Notes under the pieces: model-generated
What the model was told of the DNA's origin: nothing
The model's input: only the letters and a program-made list of their open reading frames with translations
The model's database searches: none
Shown: in pieces, positions 18,491 to 30,990 of the stretch
Layout: each line of letters begins with the position of its first letter
How positions within the stretch are numbered: the first letter of the stretch is position 1
Program-made: the position numbers and the translations under genes
Origin: Cryptomeria japonica
Taxonomy: Eukaryota; Streptophyta; Pinopsida; Cupressales; Cupressaceae
DNA length: 64,000 nt
Direction of reading: 5' to 3'
NCBI RefSeq assembly: GCF_030272615.1
Contig: NC_081414.1
Location: 1,551,501-1,615,500 of the forward strand

Positions 18491-21241
18491 TAGAAAACCA
18501 AAAGACTTGCCAAATCCTCAAGTAATCCAATCAGCCTTGGCCAACGAACAGGGATGGTCAAAGACCAAATCCCTCTGCACTTTAGGCTCCACTGAACCTA
18601 GGTGGGTGTGCCTCTTCCTCTCAAGCACAAAAAGAGGTTATTTATAGTGGATTTAAACCTTTTAACAAGTTTACACAACTGGCAAATTATTGTTTTGCAA
18701 CTATGCTTTATTATGTGCTTTAACTGAATGCTTTGAAAAAAAATAATTGTGAATGTATATTGAAAATGAGATTGCTTTTAGGATTTAAATAAAATCTGCA
18801 TAGATCAGTTCATATAGGATTTGGGAAGAATGTTTCTTTATCAAGGACCTTGAATGCATGCAAATCAAAAACCTTAAAAGATCAATAACAGACCAGTGCC
18901 TCTATCCAGGGATATATATGACACTTTGTGGACAAAATATCTTATCTACTCGAGAGACAATTTATCATCAACTATGAAGGTTCAGTATGCGTTACACAAA
19001 CAATAAGAACTCAATCTTTCATTTAATGCAACGGCATGTGATTCACATTATAGCAAGTCTATTAACAGATTTATCAAGAGGACAAAGATAACTCATCAAC
19101 ACAAAAGTGTACACAATATTTGGAAAAAGAAACAGTGAACCTTGTATATTAATCTTCAAGAAATGATTGCATACATAAGCTGCACTTGTAAATACTTCAT
19201 TACAGATTGCTTGCACAAAATGATACTTCTTCCTATAGACTTCTCTGATACAAAATGATATTCAATCCCTACCAGCAGTACCTTGTTCCTGTGACTCCCC
19301 CCCCCCTTTTACATAAAAAATGTCTCCCTATAAGTATCTGAATCAAAAGGCATATATGAAAGGACACACCCTTTCCCTTCAAAGGACACACCCTTTGGTT
19401 TAATAAAAAACTACAAATGGGAACCTTTAAAAATACTAAATGATGCTTTAATAACGTGTCTTCTATTCTCCGTCTCGATAAAAATCTTCAGTAAATATTC
19501 ATCATCCTCTCATTTCCTGCACACAAGATAAGCCAATCAAATTCCTTAATTTTGAAAATTAAATATACTCCACCTTAGATTTTGAAAAGTCAATTATCTT
19601 TGTATAAATACTTGTTTAAAATAGTCCAATAAAACCAAAGTATTTATATTTTAAGAAAATAATTCTGCTAATATAACACCCATTTATTAAAAATAATACT
19701 TTACCCTAAGATGTATATTCAAAGCATTCATTCAAATATAAATAAATTCTATCTTTAATGCGTATTCAATTAATAACGTAAAGCAGGTAATATACTTCTC
19801 TTTTATTATTTTCAGGAATCGGTATTTCGGCCTTATTTCCCCCTTTAGTCCAAGTTATACATTTAACTTTAATCTTTCCCTTTGCTGTGCATCTATTCGT
19901 GCCACGTATCTTCTTCTGGTTCGCTGACAGATCACCCTTTATCTTTCGGCCAAACTTCCTCATTGGCGATCTGTTCACAGGTCTTATCGATTCCATAGTT
20001 TCATCGATACCTTTTGTTTTCAATGGGACCGCTGCTGATTTCTTCGATGAACCTCGTGTCGATGAAACTGCCGCTTTCGGTGAGTCCGTTTTGAAATCCA
20101 CCGCAACCTAAGTTTGTTCGATAAGCTCTGCACCGCCGGACTGTTTCACTTCAATTGTTTGCCTTAACCGCCTTAGTCTAATGCCCGCTGCTAGTGGTTA
20201 GTCGCCAAGTCGCGACGAATACACATTGAGCACATTTTGATCGCGATATAGCAACCACCATTGGATCGATTCATCCGGCCGTCTGATCGTCCTTATCTGC
20301 TTGGCCTTTAACCCTGCCCGAGCGACTGTCTCTTTTCATTGTTAGTCCGTGCCGCTTGTCACTTTTTGGTTCGCCTGCGAATCCACCTTGACTGCCATTG
20401 GACCCGATCTGTCTTACCATTTCATCCGCCACTGGACCTGGGTTCCTCTTCTGCACTCCGCCACATGGCACATCGTGATTCGCTTGCAGATCCACCGGGA
20501 CGACACTTCATCTGCCACTGTGGCAGTCGCTATGTCGCAAGGGATAGACGTCGTGCAACTTCATCTTGCGGTATAGCGACAGCCGTTGATCCATCCCGAA
20601 CTTGCGCGCTCGTTAATCTCCCCTTTTTCGCACATGCTTAGTCGCCAAGTCGCGGGTTTAAACCAACGTGCATCTCTATCTTGTGACATAGCGACGACCG
20701 TCAAATCCTCTGCGATCATTGTCCGATCAGTCAAACTTGCTCGATCTTTAACCTCCATCTGTTGTAAAATTTGGGCACTTTGAGATGCGCGCGCACGCCG
20801 GGGGGCCCACCAGCATTGAGCTAGCACCTGCCAAAAGTCTTCCAACTCTTGACACTAAGTATACATGCAGCCTTATATTTAAGTAAATAAAACTCCCTTT
20901 GCACAGCCAATGTGGGATAAATGGTTTTATGCCTCACCTGCTATTGCATGTGTTCTATGCCTGAGCCTTTGCTTGAAAATTTCTGAGCCTAGTCTGCAGC
21001 CACGCGACCCCTGGCAACTGCGTTTGCTTGGAAGTTTCTAATGTCTGGTCTACTGCTCCATCTGCGTAGGCTCGGAGGACTGGCAATGCCATTCATGAGG
21101 CATTTGATCTTTTGGACAGCTCCATTTTCTTTAGTTATGCTCCTACATATAAGACACCAGTAGTAAATGCTCATATGATAGGAAAAAAGGTATCCATATA
21201 TAGCACAAAATATTTTGTAAAAATATGTGCTAATAGGTCAG
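18491..21241. other. Interruption between two halves of a minus-strand pseudogene
   Basis: This stretch holds AT-rich sequence (18620-19760), a 111-codon minus ORF (19766-20101, basic, KSAAVPLKTKGIDETMESIR, no family known) and a degenerate GC-richer repeat (20190-20760). The left border shows an old similarity of about 110 bp to 36385-36485 (ACTTTAGG...GGTGGGTGTGCCT against GATGGGTGTACCT), pointing to a shared repeat family. Boundaries and identity of the insertion are not proven. Confidence 0.3.
20190..20760. repeat. Degenerate GC-rich repeats with TAGCGAC and GTCGCCAAGTCGCG
   Basis: TAGTCGCCAAGTCGCG occurs at about 20200 and 20640. The block GATATAGCAACCACC / GGTATAGCGACAGCCG / GACATAGCGACGACCG recurs at about 20244, 20570 and 20685, each followed by a TGATC- or AATC-containing part. 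Higher GC than the flanks. ORFs over it are judged shadows. Confidence 0.5.
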
Positions 21242-22680
21242 TCATGGAGAAAGGCTGATTTGGCGCTGTATCTGATCTTTACTCACAACTAAGTTTTCAC
21301 CAACTTCACTGAGCAACTGTTGAGTGACTTTCAGTACCTGCTGCTCTCCTGTTTCACAGTGCTCCTCATTTTTGTTTTCTTCCTTATCCCTTTCAGTTGC
21401 GTCATCATTTATTGCATCACCTTCTTCCTCCTCATGTGCGTCCTCTTGTTTGCTTACTTCTTCATTTGGCACAATCTCCCCTTCCTCAATTTGATTCTGG
21501 TCAGTAGTCTGTATCTCTGCCTCTTGCACATTAGGCTCCCGCGAACCAATTGCCTCAGTTACAACCAAATCAATCTATGAGGGTGGAGTAGGTAGGCGCT
21601 CAATTTCAACTACATCCTTAGTTGAGTCAAGATCTTTTGATGATGTGGTAGCAGCTGGCCTTCTTACTAGTATGTTTTCCTGCACAAGGGCCTACGTGAC
21701 TGGCTTCGATCTTTCCTAGACCTTTTTGATGTTCACATTCCCTTGCTGGCCTTCGTCTTCTTTTTCTTCTTTTTGGGCCTCCTCTCAACTTCTTCCATTG
21801 CAGCACTTGATGCCTCTTCATCCTTTGACGAGTGAGATTCAAAGCCTCCCATTAGGTTGTAGGTGAATTGAATCCCATCATGAGTTAACTTCCGAATCTG
21901 CTGATATAACCGGGTGTCTGTGTATCTCCTCGGGCCTTCCATTATAGCCTCCAAATCAGTGATTGGATCTTGGGACCAGTTGATTGATGGGGGGAGTTCT
22001 TTTACTGCTTCATAGTATGGGTATTGCAGGCAATCCCCATAGCCAACTAGCTGATTTGGGACTTGGGCATGCTCGAAACTCCTGATTTGATGCACATTAA
22101 GCCTTGAGTATTCCTGCGGGCGGACTTCAAAGTCATCTTTGCAGCTGGCCCAATAATCTTCTATAGTCATTTTATATCTATAATGCCCGCCAGAAGCTTT
22201 CTTCCCTAATCCTGTGGGGTCGAAGCTCCTCTTGAAGGGGTGCTCTTGTGGGCAATAGGATGCCAATTCCTCGTAAGATTGCTCAGCATGTGCAGAATTC
22301 GTAAAATACACATCATTGTCCCCTATGGTCATTGGGAACGTGACTCCTGATATCTTCTTGTCCCTGAGGATTTGCCCGACTGACTGTCCTTGTTTGACAA
22401 CTTCCAAGAGAATCATCTTGTCTGTAGGGCAGCTTGGGAGTCTGAAGGGAGAACCTTCAAAATCTAAGATCCTTAGGTAGGAGAAACGGGGGAATTGGAC
22501 ATACCATGCCCCATATTACCATATTAGTGTGGTGGCCTATTTAGATAGCCGTTGATGCAATCCTTCCTGCATCATCTTGACCATGCGCATGGTCAATGCA
22601 TCATTCACGTGCTCGTATTGGCCTACTATGTAGGCGATGTTTTTCTCTCTTTGTTTAATGTTAGCATCAAAATTATTGGG
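21242..22680 (-). pseudogene. Long unrecognised TE-type ORF, N-terminal piece
   Basis: Reading on the minus strand from about 22680, the frame shows IAYIVGQYEHVNDALTMRMV, two nonsense codons near 22540-22510, then FPRFSYLRILDFEGSPFRLP and a 227-codon open part to 21733. The open part includes NWSQDPITDLEAIMEGPRRY and ends in a Lys-rich stretch. A shift leads to a Glu-rich acidic tail (to 21242). This looks like a globular domain followed by a charged linker, a layout common in accessory ORFs of gymnosperm-type retrotransposons. No domain name can be given. It probably pairs with 17240-18490. Confidence 0.45.
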
Positions 22681-22699
22681 ATAACAACATTATAATTGT

Positions 22700-24540
22700 A
22701 AAACAACACGGTAACCAAAATTTGTAAGTATTGCTACAGTTTGCTGTTTGAATGATTTGAATTCCGAGGTGCGGCTGGGGATGGGGATGGGGATTGGGTG
22801 TGTTTTGGTTTAAAATTCTATTGGTTATTGATTTGGATGCGTTTTTAAACAATGTTTTTGGAACTGCTGGTTTGCTTACAACTAAGTTCTAGTTTCGGCT
22901 TAATGCATTTCAATCGTGAACTTGTTTTACCAACCAATAAAGGAATTTTAGGCATTTTTGAAGGGCATTTGGGAAGATGTTTTGATGTTTGCCATTTTAT
23001 TTAACATTCCCGAAATTTCCCTTAGTTTAAAACTTTCAGATTGTGGGCCGAATTTTGATAGCAAATGATGGATTACAAAGTTAGATTTTGAAGCTTCCAT
23101 CATTTATACTGCCTACATACCCTAGATATGGTTTATAAATGACAAATTTAAAACTTTTGGAGTGATTGGGCATACCTAGAAACAGTTAAATTGGTAACTT
23201 GATTGCTGCAAAGGTTTGGTGAATGGGAGGCTTTGTTGCTTTTGATCTTGAATCACCGATCCTTGCCAGAATAGATGACTTCCACTCCGTTTTCTCTTGC
23301 TGAAGTGGAATGATGGGGAATGTGAAACAGATCGCTGTTTGCTTTGTTGTTTGGTGCCCTTTTACTATCCAATTTTACCGACTGGAGGAGGAAGTTCGGC
23401 CTCTTGGGAGAAAATGGGAGGATATTGCTAGGCTCGCGTTTTCATTCCTCCTTACTACCGTGCGTGACCTTGGGGAAACTCCGGACTTTGCAAAAAATTG
23501 TGAAATAACCTATCTTCAAACCTTTCCTCCCTTACCCTGGCTCGATTCTAGGAGAAGACTCGACGTTTAGAGAAAAAACGCGAAAATATTTATATCACGC
23601 CACTTACCAATTTGCTAAAAAAAAATGCTAAACTTTGCTTTCGTTTCACCTTCCTCTTAACTCATTGTTGACGCTGGAGGGGAGAAATTCGGTCTTTTTA
23701 AGAGAAATGCGCGATTTTTGGCCTAAAATGCCTTTGCAATCTCTTCTTATTATCTTCGCCTTTTTCCAGGGACCGAGCTTGGACCTTTTAGGGGAATTGC
23801 AAGAATACTCTCATTGCTTTGAAACTCACAAAATTTCTAAAAACACTGAACTTTCCTTTTTGCCCCTCTTTTTATCTCATCTTTTCATTTAATTCAGAAA
23901 ATGAGGGAGAAATTTGGGTTTTAAAGGAGAAATGCGTGATTTCTCTTAAAATGCCCTTTTACTTTACCCATCACTTCGTTATTTGGCAGTTTAAGGGCAA
24001 AATTCAGCCTTATAAGGTGAAAGGCGAACTCTTGCTCTCTTAAAAAAAGCCTTTTTTTTTTATTATGCCGATGCAAGGAGGATTTCGGCCTTTAGAAGGG
24101 AAATGTGCGATTTTGAGAAAAAAAAAAAAAACGTCTTTTATCTGCCTTTTAAAACACTCCTTTGAAATTTGAAACTTACGCCCCTTTGAAATTTGAGACT
24201 TCAAGCTTTAAGAAGTAAAATGCAAAAGGTCAGCAATTTTTTCTCATTTGCCATTTACCCCCTGATATTTTAACACAATTCCCTTTTATTTCACTTTGCC
24301 ACTTTATCTTTCAAGGGGAAGTTTTTCTTTTGAGAGGCAAGAATGCAATTTCCATTTTAAAATCGCCATCACCTTTAGGATCAAGCTTGACATTGTGAGA
24401 CCAAATGCATGAGCTTCTCACCAAATCCCATGGCATACTCTGACCAGATCGATCTATACGATATCTAACTTTGCACACTTAACCAAAACTCACGTGGAAC
24501 CTCGAAGAGGCCAAAAAAAAAGAGGGGGGGGGGGGGGGAC
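22700..24540. repeat. Diverged repeats of an GGAGAAATTCGGCCTTTTAG-type unit
   Basis: Similar blocks recur near 23385, 23680, 23905, 23990 and 24080: a GGGAG/AAATTCGG start, CCTTTTAG, GAGAAATGCGCGATTTT, then AAAATGCCTTTT. Spacing is about 85-300 bp and copies are much diverged. Likely the repeat-rich U3 of another long LTR. A homopolymer of about 17 G lies at 24522-24538. Confidence 0.45.
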
Positions 24541-24542
24541 CC

Positions 24543-25957
24543 TGTTGACGACGGGGAGTGTGTGCAAGGCACAACATTCCCCACATCAAGGCGAGCTATC
24601 CAAGCACATCATAAACAAAGGGAGGATTCATCATAGGTATCGTGAAGTCTACATCGACATCATGAAGGAGAGAGGAGAAGAATTCCCGAGTATGGCGAAG
24701 GATAAGTGAAAGTGATCAAATTAGATAAGATGATGCAATTTGGGGATATCTCTCACCATCATCACATTCATCAAGGAGCAATTTGAAGTGTTGAGTATCA
24801 AGAGATGTTGCTCAAACACAAACACTTGTGATGAGTTACAAGGAGTAAGCTGAGGTGGTGCCTAGTCATTATCAACCCAATCACATCACTCCAAGTTAAA
24901 GCGTACAAATTCAATGTACTTGACTCATCCAACAACAAGGATAACTACCACATGTGGAGTTACAAAGTTCAATGTACCTAACCTCATCACTCGTTGGTCG
25001 ACATTCAAAGGATATGTATCCATTATAATGTAATTATTTCATTGGCTAGAAGGAAGTTTGTTGTAACAAACCCTAATTAGGGTTTCATTTTGTATTCTTG
25101 GCCATTGGTTTGAGTGTCAATCTGAGCCATTGAATTGTAAAGAGAGTTCTATATAAGGCTCAACTCTCACATTGTAAAAGGGAATAGTTGATCAATAGAC
25201 AATAGTTGCTGTTCAATAGTTAGATAGCAGTCCGATAGCAAGTAGAGTAGAGTAGGAGGAGGAAAGAAGAAATTGTTGCCAAGACTTGTAGAAATAAATA
25301 ATTGACTTCATTGAAGTTATGGTCAATGTATGTGTTGTGTTTCTTCATTTGTATGGTTTCTTGTTACTTCTCAAAGTTAATTAAAGTTCATTGATCATCG
25401 TGGATGCTTGTGAAGATATTGTGATGAACTCCTCAGTTCATACTTTTTGTGGTTTGCTGATTGTAAATCGCCGTGCAAAGTTAGCCTAAACCTCATTATT
25501 ATGCTAAGTTTGATTGTGGATACTTGTTCAAGTTGTGCTAGCATTGGGTATTTGGGTGATATATTCGTAGTATGAAAATCTTCCATTTCCTTAGAAAATT
25601 GCATCAAGTTTGCGTAGTTGTTGTCATCACGGCAAAGCAAACTTTGGTTTGAGGGAGTTTGTCTATCTAAATAACATTCATCGTCATCATTGATCTTAGG
25701 AGTAGCGTAGTCTTTCTCAACCCTTTATCCTTTTATCTTTTTTTCAAGTCAATTAGATCTCAAGTTCCAGTTGAGTCTATCCACATCATATATCACCGAG
25801 TCTATCCACAATATAAAGTCAAGACCTGACTATAGGAACCTTGGAGTCACCTCATTTGATCTTGAAGTTTAGCATTCAAGAGGTCTTTGATCAAGAGAGG
25901 ATAGAATACCTAGTATTTTATTTTGTGTTGCATGAGGTCATAAAAAACACATCAACC
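24543..25957 (+). mobile_element. 3' part of a second long LTR related to 8869-12877
   Basis: GTTGTAACAAACCCTAATTA GGGTTT, then TTGGCCATTG and CTATATAAGGCTC (about 25072-25160) follow the order found at 11905-12000. The end AAAACACATCAAC matches AATACACGTCAACA. Similarity is moderate, so the two are old relatives. The 5' limit is uncertain; the unit may extend to about 22.7 kb. Confidence 0.55.
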
Positions 25958-26300
25958 GTGACCCTTTCGACTTTTGATGGTTTGTGGAAGGTCACTGTAA
26001 AAGCATGGGTCCAAAAATTAGATACCTATCATTCTCTTAGCCCCATGACAAAAGCTGAAGCCATTAAGATTGCCTCCCTTCACTTGGAGGGAACAACATA
26101 TGAATGGTGGCATCATGGTTTAATAAAAAATGGCATTATCAAATCATGACATATGCTGACTTCACGCAAAGGCTTATAGACATATTTGATAGAATATACC
26201 TGGAGATAAATTTTGAGGAGTTGCAATGACTAAGGCGGCAGGGTACAGTAGAAGATTATGTAGCAAAATTTTGAAGGACTTAAGTCATGTTGTCAGATAT
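25958..26300 (+). pseudogene. gag: Gypsy-type gag capsid remnant
   Basis: STFDGLWKVTVKAWVQKLDT, then EAIKIASLHLEGTTYEWWHH, match the Retrotrans_gag pattern (W-Y-hydrophobic core with EWW). A frame change after 26145 leads to TYADFTQRLIDIFDRIYLE and QGTVEDYVAKF, also typical of this domain, with several stops. It follows an LTR end directly without a primer site, so the LTR probably inserted into or recombined with an older element. Confidence 0.7.
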
Positions 26301-26967
26301 TATAGAGTAGAGACTTAAGTTTATCTTTTCTTACCCTAGTCGGCCCTTGTTTTGAATGGCTAGGGTATTCTCTTGACTTGATCAGCTCTAGCTATTTTCC
26401 AAGTTTACAGTCCACAATCTGTATTTATTAAGGCAGCTATAATTTATAAGGCTGCAATTTCAGTTAGATTGGTGGAGGCATGACAGCTTCTCAAGTGTGA
26501 GACACCCTCATCCCCTTTAGCATTTGTGTGAACTCCCGAGCAATAAATTTCACTTAAGGAGGGTGTTTCATTTTGAGCTGGCTTGATTTTTGGATTTTTT
26601 GGCATTCCAATTAGAAGGGAAAAGAAAAGAATGAATCCCATTTGGAGTCAAATTATGATGCTTCATTTGAGGAGGAATTGATCTTGAAACATACAAGAGA
26701 GATGCAGAGAGAGATATTCTAGTATGGAGATTGGCAATTGACGAGGAGAGTGGTGTTCTTTGGTTGTAAGTTGATGGGAAGCTCAAGCATGGAGATTGAG
26801 CCCTTAGTGTGTAGGTGTTGGATTTGAGGAGTTGTTCTTATGCATGACATTTTTGTAGGTTGGGATTAGGGAATTTGCAAGGGGAAAATTTTCCCATAAT
26901 TGGATAAAGGGTTTGGATGTCATTATATAGGCCATGTAAGGAAATATGAGATTCATGTGTAGAGAGG

Positions 26968-27420
26968 GTGCTTGTGAGTCTCATGTTGCAAATTATTGAT
27001 CTCAAGTCGGAGAGATTATCAAATTGTTACTAGAATCAAAGGCATGTATATCTATCTTATGCAATAAATCAAATCTGATTTTTTTGTTGAGTTGATCCTT
27101 TGGGAAGATTGAATCTAGGAAGTTGCATGTGTCAATTTGACAATCTCTAAATTGAGTTGTGTTTATAATAGATATTTAAGTTTGTACTTTCATATACCCG
27201 TGTGCTTGTAAGTCTCGTTTTGCAAATTATTGATCTGTAGTTGGTGAGATTGTCAAATTATTACTAGAATCAAAATGTATATCTATCTTATGCGATAAAT
27301 CAAATCTGATTTGTTGTTGAGTTGATCCTTGTGGGAATATTGAATTTGGGAAGGTTCCATGTGCCTATTTGAAAACCTCTAATTTGAGTTGTGTTGATCT
27401 TCAAGTCTGATCAACATAAA
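26968..27420 (+). repeat. Tandem duplication with a 234-bp period
   Basis: GTGCTTGTGAGTCTC at 26968 and GTGCTTGTAAGTCTC at 27202 start two copies that both continue through CAAATTATTGATCT, TTACTAGAATCAAA and TGATCCTT. Copies differ by scattered substitutions and small indels. Confidence 0.75.
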
Positions 27421-28978
27421 TCTTTCAAATGTGGGACGGACTTGCAAGATAATTTCTAGGATTTTAGAACCCAATTCTTTGTATGACTTGCTATATAGTT
27501 ATTTACTGCATCATCGACGATAGTTTGCACTACATTGTTCCAACCTGCTCAATGGCTTGTCTAAGGAGACTTGTCATGTATGCAAGATCTTTCACATGGC
27601 CTGAAGAGTTCCACCATTAACAGAAACCATCTGTTGGAGTAGTTCTGATTCTCCAATTTCTTATAGCTCTGCTTTTTATTAAATTTTTTCGAAAGGGTAA
27701 GCTAGCAATGTTGAAAAGCTTCCTGCAACTGACAAAAAAAATCTATATTGCAGAATTTGCTTCCTATCTCCCTAAATCATATAATTTTGCAATGTGTGTG
27801 AATCAGGAGTTGCAAAATTACATGCACCCATCTTCTTTGTGAAGAAATTACTATTTTTTATTTGGTTTAAAGAATTACTCTGTCAAGTTATGCATTCCTC
27901 AAATGCACAGACGCACAAGCAAATATGCCAAAATTATAGCTACTCTTCTTGGAGAGGCCTTGAGTATGGTTTTTTTTGTTGCAATCTTTCTTTGTCTCTC
28001 TATCTTTATCTTTGTAATTTCTCTTTATTCCAAAATAAATGCCATCTGTATTCCATAGGGATGGTTATGGTTTTTCAATATGTTCTGTGGGGCAGTCAAG
28101 AACTTGTCATTTTAGGCTTGTAAAGAGCTCTTCTTCTCTTTTTATTAATGTATTGAAAGTAGGTTCTTCTTTGAGACTAATTAGGCTCTTTTTTTGATAG
28201 CAACCTTTCATTCATGAGATTCAGCACAATGGCATTCCGTTGTGGTCCAAGGAAGACTTTGTCTTCATGTGGAGGTTGTATGGTAAATTCACATTGATCA
28301 ATCATTTTCTTTAGTGATAGCCACTTAGACATTAAAATGTTTTATCAATGAAGAAAATTTAGTAAATAACCTTACAATTTGGCTCCTTTAAAATCCCATT
28401 CACTTTCTATAGCAGATTCTCTTAAGCATTTCATTCAGCATAATCTAGATTTGTACTTGAAATTTTCAAAATCCATGAGCTTTCAAAGCAACGCCTTCAT
28501 TTACATTAAATTATTTTTGTTTAGTAGGGATTTCTCTTTTTGAGATATAACCAATGTAACTAATTCGACTCTTTTGTCTGTAGGTGAGTACAGTCAAGTT
28601 CCCCAGCAGACATAAAATATCTTTACAAACATGTAAGAAACCTATTTCAAGGGCCTATACCAAGGGCTTGAGCTAATGTTTTAGGTTTCATATGATTGGT
28701 GGATGATATTTTGATCACATATTGTCTGAATTTATGCATAGATGGTGATATGATTCTTTTGTAGGGTGTATGATTGAACTGTCCCTATTCCCAAATTTCC
28801 CTGCAAGATAACAAATTGGTATCATCCCCATTATTTGTATATCATCTTTTCAAATGTATAAATTTCTTTCTTCAGAGTGATCTTAGATTCTTAATTATGT
28901 TATACGTGAACTTCAGTATGTAGCTTATTCACGGACATTGAATAATGTTGGAATCTATCAAAACCAAAGCTCCTAGGC

Positions 28979-29026
28979 AGCAGACTTGGTTCATTTAAAT
29001 TTAGCAGACTTGGTTCATTTAAATTT
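28979..29026 (+). repeat. Two-copy 24-bp tandem
   Basis: AGCAGACTTGGTTCATTTAA plus ATTT is repeated head to tail. Confidence 0.8.
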
Positions 29027-29948
29027 CAACCGAGTAAATTTTTTAAGATGTTGGTTGTGTTGATGGAGTACGTATGACATTAAGATTTCAACTAAATAAA
29101 ATTTACCAATTGCATAAAATATGAGAAACTCATTGTCTACAAACTTAAACTGAACATCACATTTTGCTACTCTGATGGTAGTACAATAATGAAATTATAT
29201 CTATAACTTGCAGCCTCCTTGCACATTATTTTTGTATTACTTCAGTTTCCCTTTTGATAGAAATTAACCTCTTCGTAATTAGTTCCTTTATTTGTGCATG
29301 GTGTCAATTGAAAGTCACATAAAAATATTTGACCATCATCAAAATGTCAGACAGATCTCAATCCTGCAAGGGCAGAGCCGTTAAAGAACCGTTCATCTTG
29401 TTTTTGACTTTATCTTTGCACTCTATTTGTTCATCTCAATTATTGCCGTTAATATCTAATGGGGTTGCTTTATCTGCAAACTTCAACCTTGTAGATTTAT
29501 TCTGAAAACTAGGCCCAGTATATCTAGCCAATTTTTTTGTTGTTGCTTAAAACTACTTATGGAAGAGATCAATGGTTGCCCACTAGATCAGTGAACCAAT
29601 TCTGAGCTGGAAACCAGGGGTTTTTCTCCAATTCAGCCTAAAGAGGCATTCAGCCTAAAGAGGCTAAGGGTGGTAGACATTTCTACATTTAAGATCCAAA
29701 ATTTTGAGAATAAAGAAGACTTAGAAATGCAACCAAAATCACACGAGATATAGGGTTGTTACAATTTATTCTTTTGAGTGTCTCTATTGTGGTATCTCAT
29801 ACTAAATATTATTTCTTTATGATCATTTCAATAGAAGCTTGCATTTATAATCCAACATTTAAAAGTCTTGGTGTAGGGTGAATCCTCAGCCCACGTTACA
29901 AGTTACCTCTATGACAATATACCACTAGCACTTACATCGTTAGGAGGT

Positions 29949-30474
29949 GCATGTGTTCATATTTTGGTCAACGAGAACTTATGTTCTGAGGTTTATGATT
30001 TGGAACTGGCTAAATTGGTAGAAAAGAGCGTAGCCTGAATGTGTCTAGCATCAGGGCTGGGCATGCGGATACCTAGAGCTTGAGTGGTCCGAAATGTATC
30101 CATCACGGCAAAGGCAGCCATGTATATATTCAGAATGGTACTTTTTGAGTTGGTTATTGTGAAAAGGGATTTGATTGTCTCCGATTCAATCGGGCAAGGC
30201 CATGAGTTCTATCATTTTGAGTGGGCATTTGAGATGGTGGTGGATAAAATTTTGAGTGGAGTAATAGAAAACCAGAGGCAGCCATGTATATATTCAGAAT
30301 GGTACTTTTTGAGTTGGTTATTGTGAAAAGGGATTTGATTGGTACTTTTTGAGTTGTTTATTGTGAAAAGGGATTTGATTGTCTCTGATTCAATCGGGCA
30401 AGGCCATGAGTTCTATCATCTTGAGTGGGCATTTGAGATGGTGGTGGATAAAATTTTGAGTGGAGTAATAGAAA
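29949..30474 (+). pseudogene. Lectin-type receptor-like kinase remnant (C-lobe)
   Basis: One frame (from 29955) carries degraded protein-kinase motifs. NENLCSEVYDLELAKLVEK corresponds to the DFG loop, where DFG has become DLE. After TGA codons at 30036-30038 and near 30078 comes VSITAKAAMYIFRMVLFELV, equal to the ITAKADVYSFGMVLLEL helix of plant S-domain or lectin receptor kinases, then WAFEMVVDKI. The activation-segment centre and APE motif are lost. A 164-bp tandem duplication plus a 40-bp duplication follow. Element B sits at its 3' end and 35792-35857 (EMEMVQRTILSL) may be the next kinase segment. No active kinase can result. Family call is by motif order. Confidence 0.6.
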
Positions 30475-30479
30475 ACCAG
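30117..30479 (+). repeat. Nested tandem duplication in the kinase remnant
   Basis: GCCATGTATATATTCAGAAT starts at 30117 and again at 30281 (164-bp period). Inside the second copy a 40-bp unit starting GGTACTTTTTGAG is doubled (30301-30340, 30341-30380). The second long copy ends exactly at the element B TSD. Confidence 0.85.
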
Positions 30480-30742
30480 TGTTGGCAGCAATATTGTACA
30501 TGAAAATAAAATTAGTTAATTAAGTTGTAATTGTCTTGGTTAGTTGGCCACTGCAGGGTGGTAGTTGCGGTGCGATGGTTGGCGCTCGCACCCCCTCGGT
30601 ACCTTTAAATACTTCCGAATGTAACTTGTGAGGGATCAATTATGAATGGAATAACATCTCTTATACTTGTTTGATATCTATGGCGTTATTATTCTGCATT
30701 ACGTGCTGTATGCTTTAAGTTATTCACCTGAGAGGGCAAACA
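30480..30742 (+). mobile_element. 5' LTR of element B
   Basis: TGTTGGCAGCAATATTG to GAGAGGGCAAACA. TTTAAATAC at 30604 is a possible TATA box. It differs from the 3' LTR at only about a dozen positions by eye. Confidence 0.9.
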
Positions 30743-30744
30743 TT

Positions 30745-30757
30745 TGGCGCCGTTGCC
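30745..30757 (+). promoter_or_regulatory. Primer-binding site of element B, tRNA-Asp type
   Basis: TGGCGCCGTTGCC begins two bases after the LTR end and matches the complement of the plant tRNA-Asp 3' end (…GGCAACGGCGCCA), as in Athila/Tat-like Gypsy elements. Confidence 0.75.
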
Positions 30758-30990
30758 TAGACGTACTCGGGAACGGAAGACGCGGATGGCGCACGAACGC
30801 GATGGGCCTTCCCGTCGGTGAGATGAACCCAGAGGCCGACGACGCTCACATGGAACAATCGGCGAAGGGGAAATTGAACCCTGTAATAATCCCGACACAA
30901 TGTTGAGATAAATTGTGGCCGAAAGGAAAAATAATAAAAAGTTTTCTTTTTTGTGTACATGGCGTGTGCTTGCTATGTACGGAAGTGATT

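Larger units (their letters stand above)
26301..29940. other. AT-rich stretch without genes
   Basis: No supportable coding region. Tandem duplications at 26968-27420 and 28979-29026 are the only clear structures. A 109-codon ORF at 27794 has low-complexity Leu/Tyr repeats and is not called. Confidence 0.5.

Noticed and set aside
24522-24542. Poly(G) run followed by TGTTGACGACGGGG as a PPT and LTR start
   Set aside because: The G-run is longer than any plausible PPT and no matching LTR copy starts this way; only noted as the working left limit of the second long-LTR fragment.
27794-28123. 109-codon plus-strand ORF
   Set aside because: Low-complexity LSLSLYLYL stretch from T-rich DNA, no motif, no coding-like codon use.
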